From NCBI GenBank assembly GCA_963978445.1, contig CAXBRT010000072.1, forward strand, positions 1 to 9,114: DNA of 9,114 bases, read 5' to 3'. A program made the translations under genes and the position numbers. Positions 7,104 to 9,114 of the stretch are shown one piece after another (positions within the stretch are counted from its first letter, which is position 1; the number at the start of each line of letters is the position of its first letter). The stretch is from TMED14 sp003444795 (lineage in GTDB: Bacteria > Bacteroidota > Bacteroidia > Flavobacteriales > Schleiferiaceae). Below the pieces are notes generated by a model. The model saw nothing but the letters and a program-made list of their open reading frames with translations, was not told the origin of the DNA and did no database searches.

Positions 7104-7745
7104 TTATCGGTTTTGGCCCCAGTTGCTTGGATCTCGGGAACTCCAATACAATAGGACTACGCCTACAGTGACGCAGGCATCGGCCAAGTTAAAGATGGGC
7201 CGGAAAAAGATGAAATAATCTCCCCCCCAGAAGGGCACCCATTCGGGCAGTATGCCTTCCCAAAGGGGAAAGTAGAGCATGTCCACGACATTGCCGAGTA
7301 GAGGCGGAGCATACCCGGTACCCCATTGAGCAACTCCGCTATATATCAGCCAATCACTGTATTCCGCAGAATAGGTAAGGCCCCGATCAAAAAGCAATCC
7401 ATAAAACAGGCTGTCCACCACGTTGCCCAGTGCGCCTGCGAGAACCACGCCGAATGCGGTCAAAACAAAGAGAGTGGCGCCACCCTTAGCAAGGTGGTTC
7501 ATGTACCAAAGGATGCCGCCAATGGCTAAAATGCGAAAACTGCTAAGCGCATATTTGCCCCCCTCACCGCCCCATTCCATGCCAAAGGCCATGCCGGGAT
7601 TTTCTGTAAAATGGATCTGAAACCAAGAGGTAATATCCACACTCTCGCCCAGGGTGAAGGTGGTTTTGATCCAGATTTTGAAAACTTGATCGAGAAAAAC
7701 TAAAAGAGCTGCGAAAAGCAGGGGTTTTTTCAGAGATGTACTCAC
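7104..7745 (-). CDS. lspA: lipoprotein signal peptidase II
   Basis: LspA is the inner-membrane aspartyl protease that removes the signal peptide from prolipoproteins after they are diacylated. The 213 residues contain four hydrophobic segments (about 9-27, 66-83, 89-108 and 183-200). Family motifs are LDQVFK at 18-23, FTENPGMAFGM at 46-56, GALGNVVDS at 104-112, VVDMLYFP at 153-160 and FNLADACVTVG at 185-195. D155 and D189 are the expected catalytic pair. It is longer than E. coli LspA because of a loop between the GNVVD and VVDM motifs (about 118-150), which I recall as usual in Bacteroidota. The start is GTG at 7743-7745, overlapping the TGA of the DksA-like gene; no other Met occurs before residue 52. 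Natural clients include lipoproteins such as the DUF4837 protein further along this run. Confidence 0.92.
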   Translation of the reverse strand: MSTSLKKPLLFAALLVFLDQVFKIWIKTTFTLGESVDITSWFQIHFTENPGMAFGMEWGGEGGKYALSSFRILAIGGILWYMNHLAKGGATLFVLTAFGVVLAGALGNVVDSLFYGLLFDRGLTYSAEYSDWLIYSGVAQWGTGYAPPLLGNVVDMLYFPLWEGILPEWVPFWGGDYFIFFRPIFNLADACVTVGVVLLYWSSRDPSNWGQNR

Positions 7746-8122
7746 CGTTGCTTGGTCTTGGCCTCCATGCTCATAGTTGCGTGGGGCACCAACTTAAGAC
7801 GTTCTTTTTCAATGCGTTTACCTGTCACCTTGCACATTCCGTACGTCTTGTTTTCAATGCGAATGATGGCGGCACGCAAGTCACGTAAAAACTTCTCTTG
7901 GCGGGCAGCTAGTTGGGCATTGGCCTCTTTGCTCATGGTTTCCGAACCCTCTTCAAAACTCTTAAAGATGGGGGAAGTGTCCTCCGTGCCATTGTCCATA
8001 TTATTCGTGAATTGCTCACGCAAGATGCGCAGATCCTCCTCTGCTTTTTCAATTTTGCTTAGGATCAATACGCGGAATTCTGCCAATTCTGCGTCGCTGT
8101 ATCGGTCGTTGGTATTTTCCAT
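7742..8122 (-). CDS. TraR/DksA family regulator with degenerate zinc finger
   Basis: Family members bind RNA polymerase through its secondary channel and, in E. coli DksA, act with ppGpp to reset rRNA and amino-acid promoters. This 126-residue protein has a long charged helical region (about 8-90) that fits the DksA coiled coil, with acidic residues near 57-61 where the tip would lie. The C-terminal YGMCKVTGKRIEKERL segment (94-109) and VPHATMSMEAK (112-122) match the DksA zinc-finger fold. Aligned with E. coli DksA, only the first of the four zinc cysteines remains (C97); the others become T100, S118 and A121. I recall this degenerate form as common in Bacteroidota homologues, so the fold probably holds without zinc. 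The gene sits between ileS and lspA, and its TGA overlaps the lspA GTG. Whether it truly replaces DksA is not shown here. Confidence 0.88.
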   Translation of the reverse strand: MENTNDRYSDAELAEFRVLILSKIEKAEEDLRILREQFTNNMDNGTEDTSPIFKSFEEGSETMSKEANAQLAARQEKFLRDLRAAIIRIENKTYGMCKVTGKRIEKERLKLVPHATMSMEAKTKQR

Positions 8123-8141
8123 GATTCCAAGGATAAGGAGC

Positions 8142-8169
8142 CGAATATACGCAATCGAATGTTTTACAA
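8142..8169 (-). promoter_or_regulatory. candidate Bacteroidota-type promoter for the DksA-like/lspA run
   Basis: In the 68-base gap after ileS, the - strand reads TTG (8169-8167), 17 bases, then TATATTCG (8149-8142). The flavobacterial consensus is TTG, 17-23 bases, TAnnTTTG, so only one base of the -7 element differs. Transcription would begin about 6-8 bases further on, leaving a leader of roughly 13 bases before the ATG at 8122, with no clear Shine-Dalgarno sequence. No terminator is visible after ileS, so read-through from ileS is also possible. The call rests on a short motif. Confidence 0.4.
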
Positions 8170-8190
8170 CCGGTAATTGTTCGTTACTTC

Positions 8191-9114
8191 TTAGGCCTTC
8201 CTAATGCCAAAAGTCACAGGATGTCCCTCCAAGTCCGTTTCCAGCACAAAAGTGCCTGTTTCCGGTGCAGCATACGTGACGTGATCCGCTAAGACTTCCG
8301 CCTGTACGTAGGCCTCATGGGCGGTCACAGCAGACACGGCTTCCCCGGAGCCACTGAGCCATACCACAATGCGGTCGGTGATGTCCAATCCGCTGTCTTT
8401 CCGCAGTCCTTGAATACGGTTAACCGCTTCGCGAGCAAGGCCTTCTTGCAGGAGGGCAGGGCTTAAAGTTAGGTCCACGGCTAGCGTTGTGCCGCGCTCA
8501 GAGGCTACGGCCATTCCGGGGATGTCATCCGTTTGTACGTCTACATCTTCGGTGCTGAGATCAAATACGCCTGCTCCCAGGGCCAACGCATAGGTTCCAG
8601 TCTGCTCCAATTCAGCTATGGCCTCAGGGCTCAACTGACTGATGGCCGCGGCGACATCCTTCATTTGGGGGCCTGCTTTGGGTCCGAGCACTTTAAAGTT
8701 GGCCTTGGCGCGCTTCACAAAAACGCCCGAAGAATCGTCCACCATTTCGAGCGACTTCGCATTGACTTCTGCAAGCACGAGGGCCTCTGCGGCTTGTACA
8801 TCCTCGCGTTGGGTGGCGTTCAGAACGGGCACTAAAATGCGCGAAAGCGGCTGACGCACGCGAATTTTTTCCTTCTTGCGAACACTCAAGACCAAGGAGC
8901 TGAGGCGTTGGGCTAAAGCCATTCGGCGCTCCAATGTGCTGTCAATTGCCCCGGGATCAGAAACGGGGAAAGCAGAAACGTGCACAGACAGGGCCTCAGG
9001 GCGCAAGTCACGGTAGAGTTGCTCGGCATAGAAAGGAGCCACGGGAGCCATAAGGCGTGCAACCGTATCCAAACAGGTATACAAGGGTTGGAACGCGGCC
9101 AATTTATCGGGCCC
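8191..9114 (-). CDS. ileS: isoleucine-tRNA ligase, C-terminal part (cut by window end)
   Basis: IleRS charges tRNA(Ile) with isoleucine in the cytoplasm. Only the last 307 residues are present; the 5' part, including the HIGH, KMSKS and editing regions, lies beyond base 9114. The frame is open to the window edge and begins GPDKLAAFQPLYTCL. The visible part starts inside the anticodon-binding domain with LMAPVAPFYAEQLYRDL (22-38). It continues into the C-terminal extension, with RVRQPLSRILVPV (85-97), ANFKVLGPK (138-146) and EGLAREAVNRIQGLRKDSG (224-242), which match the larger, eukaryote-like class of bacterial IleRS. The gene ends with TAA 68 bases before the DksA-like gene. Confidence 0.93.
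   Translation of the reverse strand, partial: GPDKLAAFQPLYTCLDTVARLMAPVAPFYAEQLYRDLRPEALSVHVSAFPVSDPGAIDSTLERRMALAQRLSSLVLSVRKKEKIRVRQPLSRILVPVLNATQREDVQAAEALVLAEVNAKSLEMVDDSSGVFVKRAKANFKVLGPKAGPQMKDVAAAISQLSPEAIAELEQTGTYALALGAGVFDLSTEDVDVQTDDIPGMAVASERGTTLAVDLTLSPALLQEGLAREAVNRIQGLRKDSGLDITDRIVVWLSGSGEAVSAVTAHEAYVQAEVLADHVTYAAPETGTFVLETDLEGHPVTFGIRKA

Noticed and set aside
7099..7146. Longer M28 peptidase start at 7146
   Set aside because: It would overlap the lspA end by 43 bases and put a polar stretch before the signal peptide. The ATGs at 7098 or 7092 fit better.
8161..8190. Intrinsic terminator after ileS
   Set aside because: Only the short palindrome ACCGGT and a 4-base flanking match are present, with no stable stem followed by a T tract.
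1..9114. Mobile element, CRISPR array, tRNA/rRNA or defence system
   Set aside because: No transposase or integrase motif, no regularly spaced direct repeats, no tRNA-like cloverleaf region and almost no non-coding space were seen; every gene fits a core-genome role.

Overview
This 9.1 kb window is a dense block of core housekeeping and cell-envelope genes, most likely from the chromosome of a Bacteroidota bacterium, probably of the Flavobacteriales type. Four things suggest this: a DUF4837-like lipoprotein; a TraR/DksA-family protein whose zinc finger has lost three of its four cysteines; an LspA with a Bacteroidota-style insertion before its active-site segment; and the order ileS, DksA-like gene, lspA, which I recall as common in that phylum. 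Starts mostly lack good Shine-Dalgarno sequences, and the one promoter candidate fits the Bacteroidota TTG / TAnnTTTG pattern. Species-level placement is not possible from this sequence.

Layout. On the + strand, the last 18 codons of an unidentified gene run by a 4-base ATGA overlap into recO (55-777), a recombinational repair gene. The remaining genes are all on the - strand and meet recO tail to tail, the two stop codons sharing the bases TTAA. In - strand order they are: the 3' part of ileS (cut by the window end), a 68-base gap holding a promoter candidate, a DksA-like gene, lspA, a secreted M28 metallopeptidase, gpsA, a 43-base gap, tatA, gatA, an MltD-like lytic transglycosylase with LysM, and a DUF4837-like lipoprotein. 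Only about 120 bases lie outside coding sequence, and there is no gene-free stretch longer than 68 bases.

How the genes fit together. The - strand run mixes translation (IleRS, GatA), transcription control (DksA-like), phospholipid precursor synthesis (GpsA) and envelope biogenesis (LspA, TatA, lytic transglycosylase, lipoprotein, secreted peptidase). LspA would process lipoproteins such as the DUF4837 protein. Dense 4-base stop/start overlaps (DksA-like/lspA, tatA/gatA, gatA/mltD, mltD/DUF4837) suggest two translationally coupled blocks. The gpsA/tatA gap separates them, and a 12-base perfect inverted repeat sits across that boundary.

I found no mobile element, CRISPR array, RNA gene, phage gene, defence system or recognisable new multi-gene system. 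The points most worth a second look are the gpsA/tatA inverted repeat, the uncharacterised lipoprotein coupled to the lytic transglycosylase, the terminator-less convergent junction and the DksA-like protein without a zinc site.
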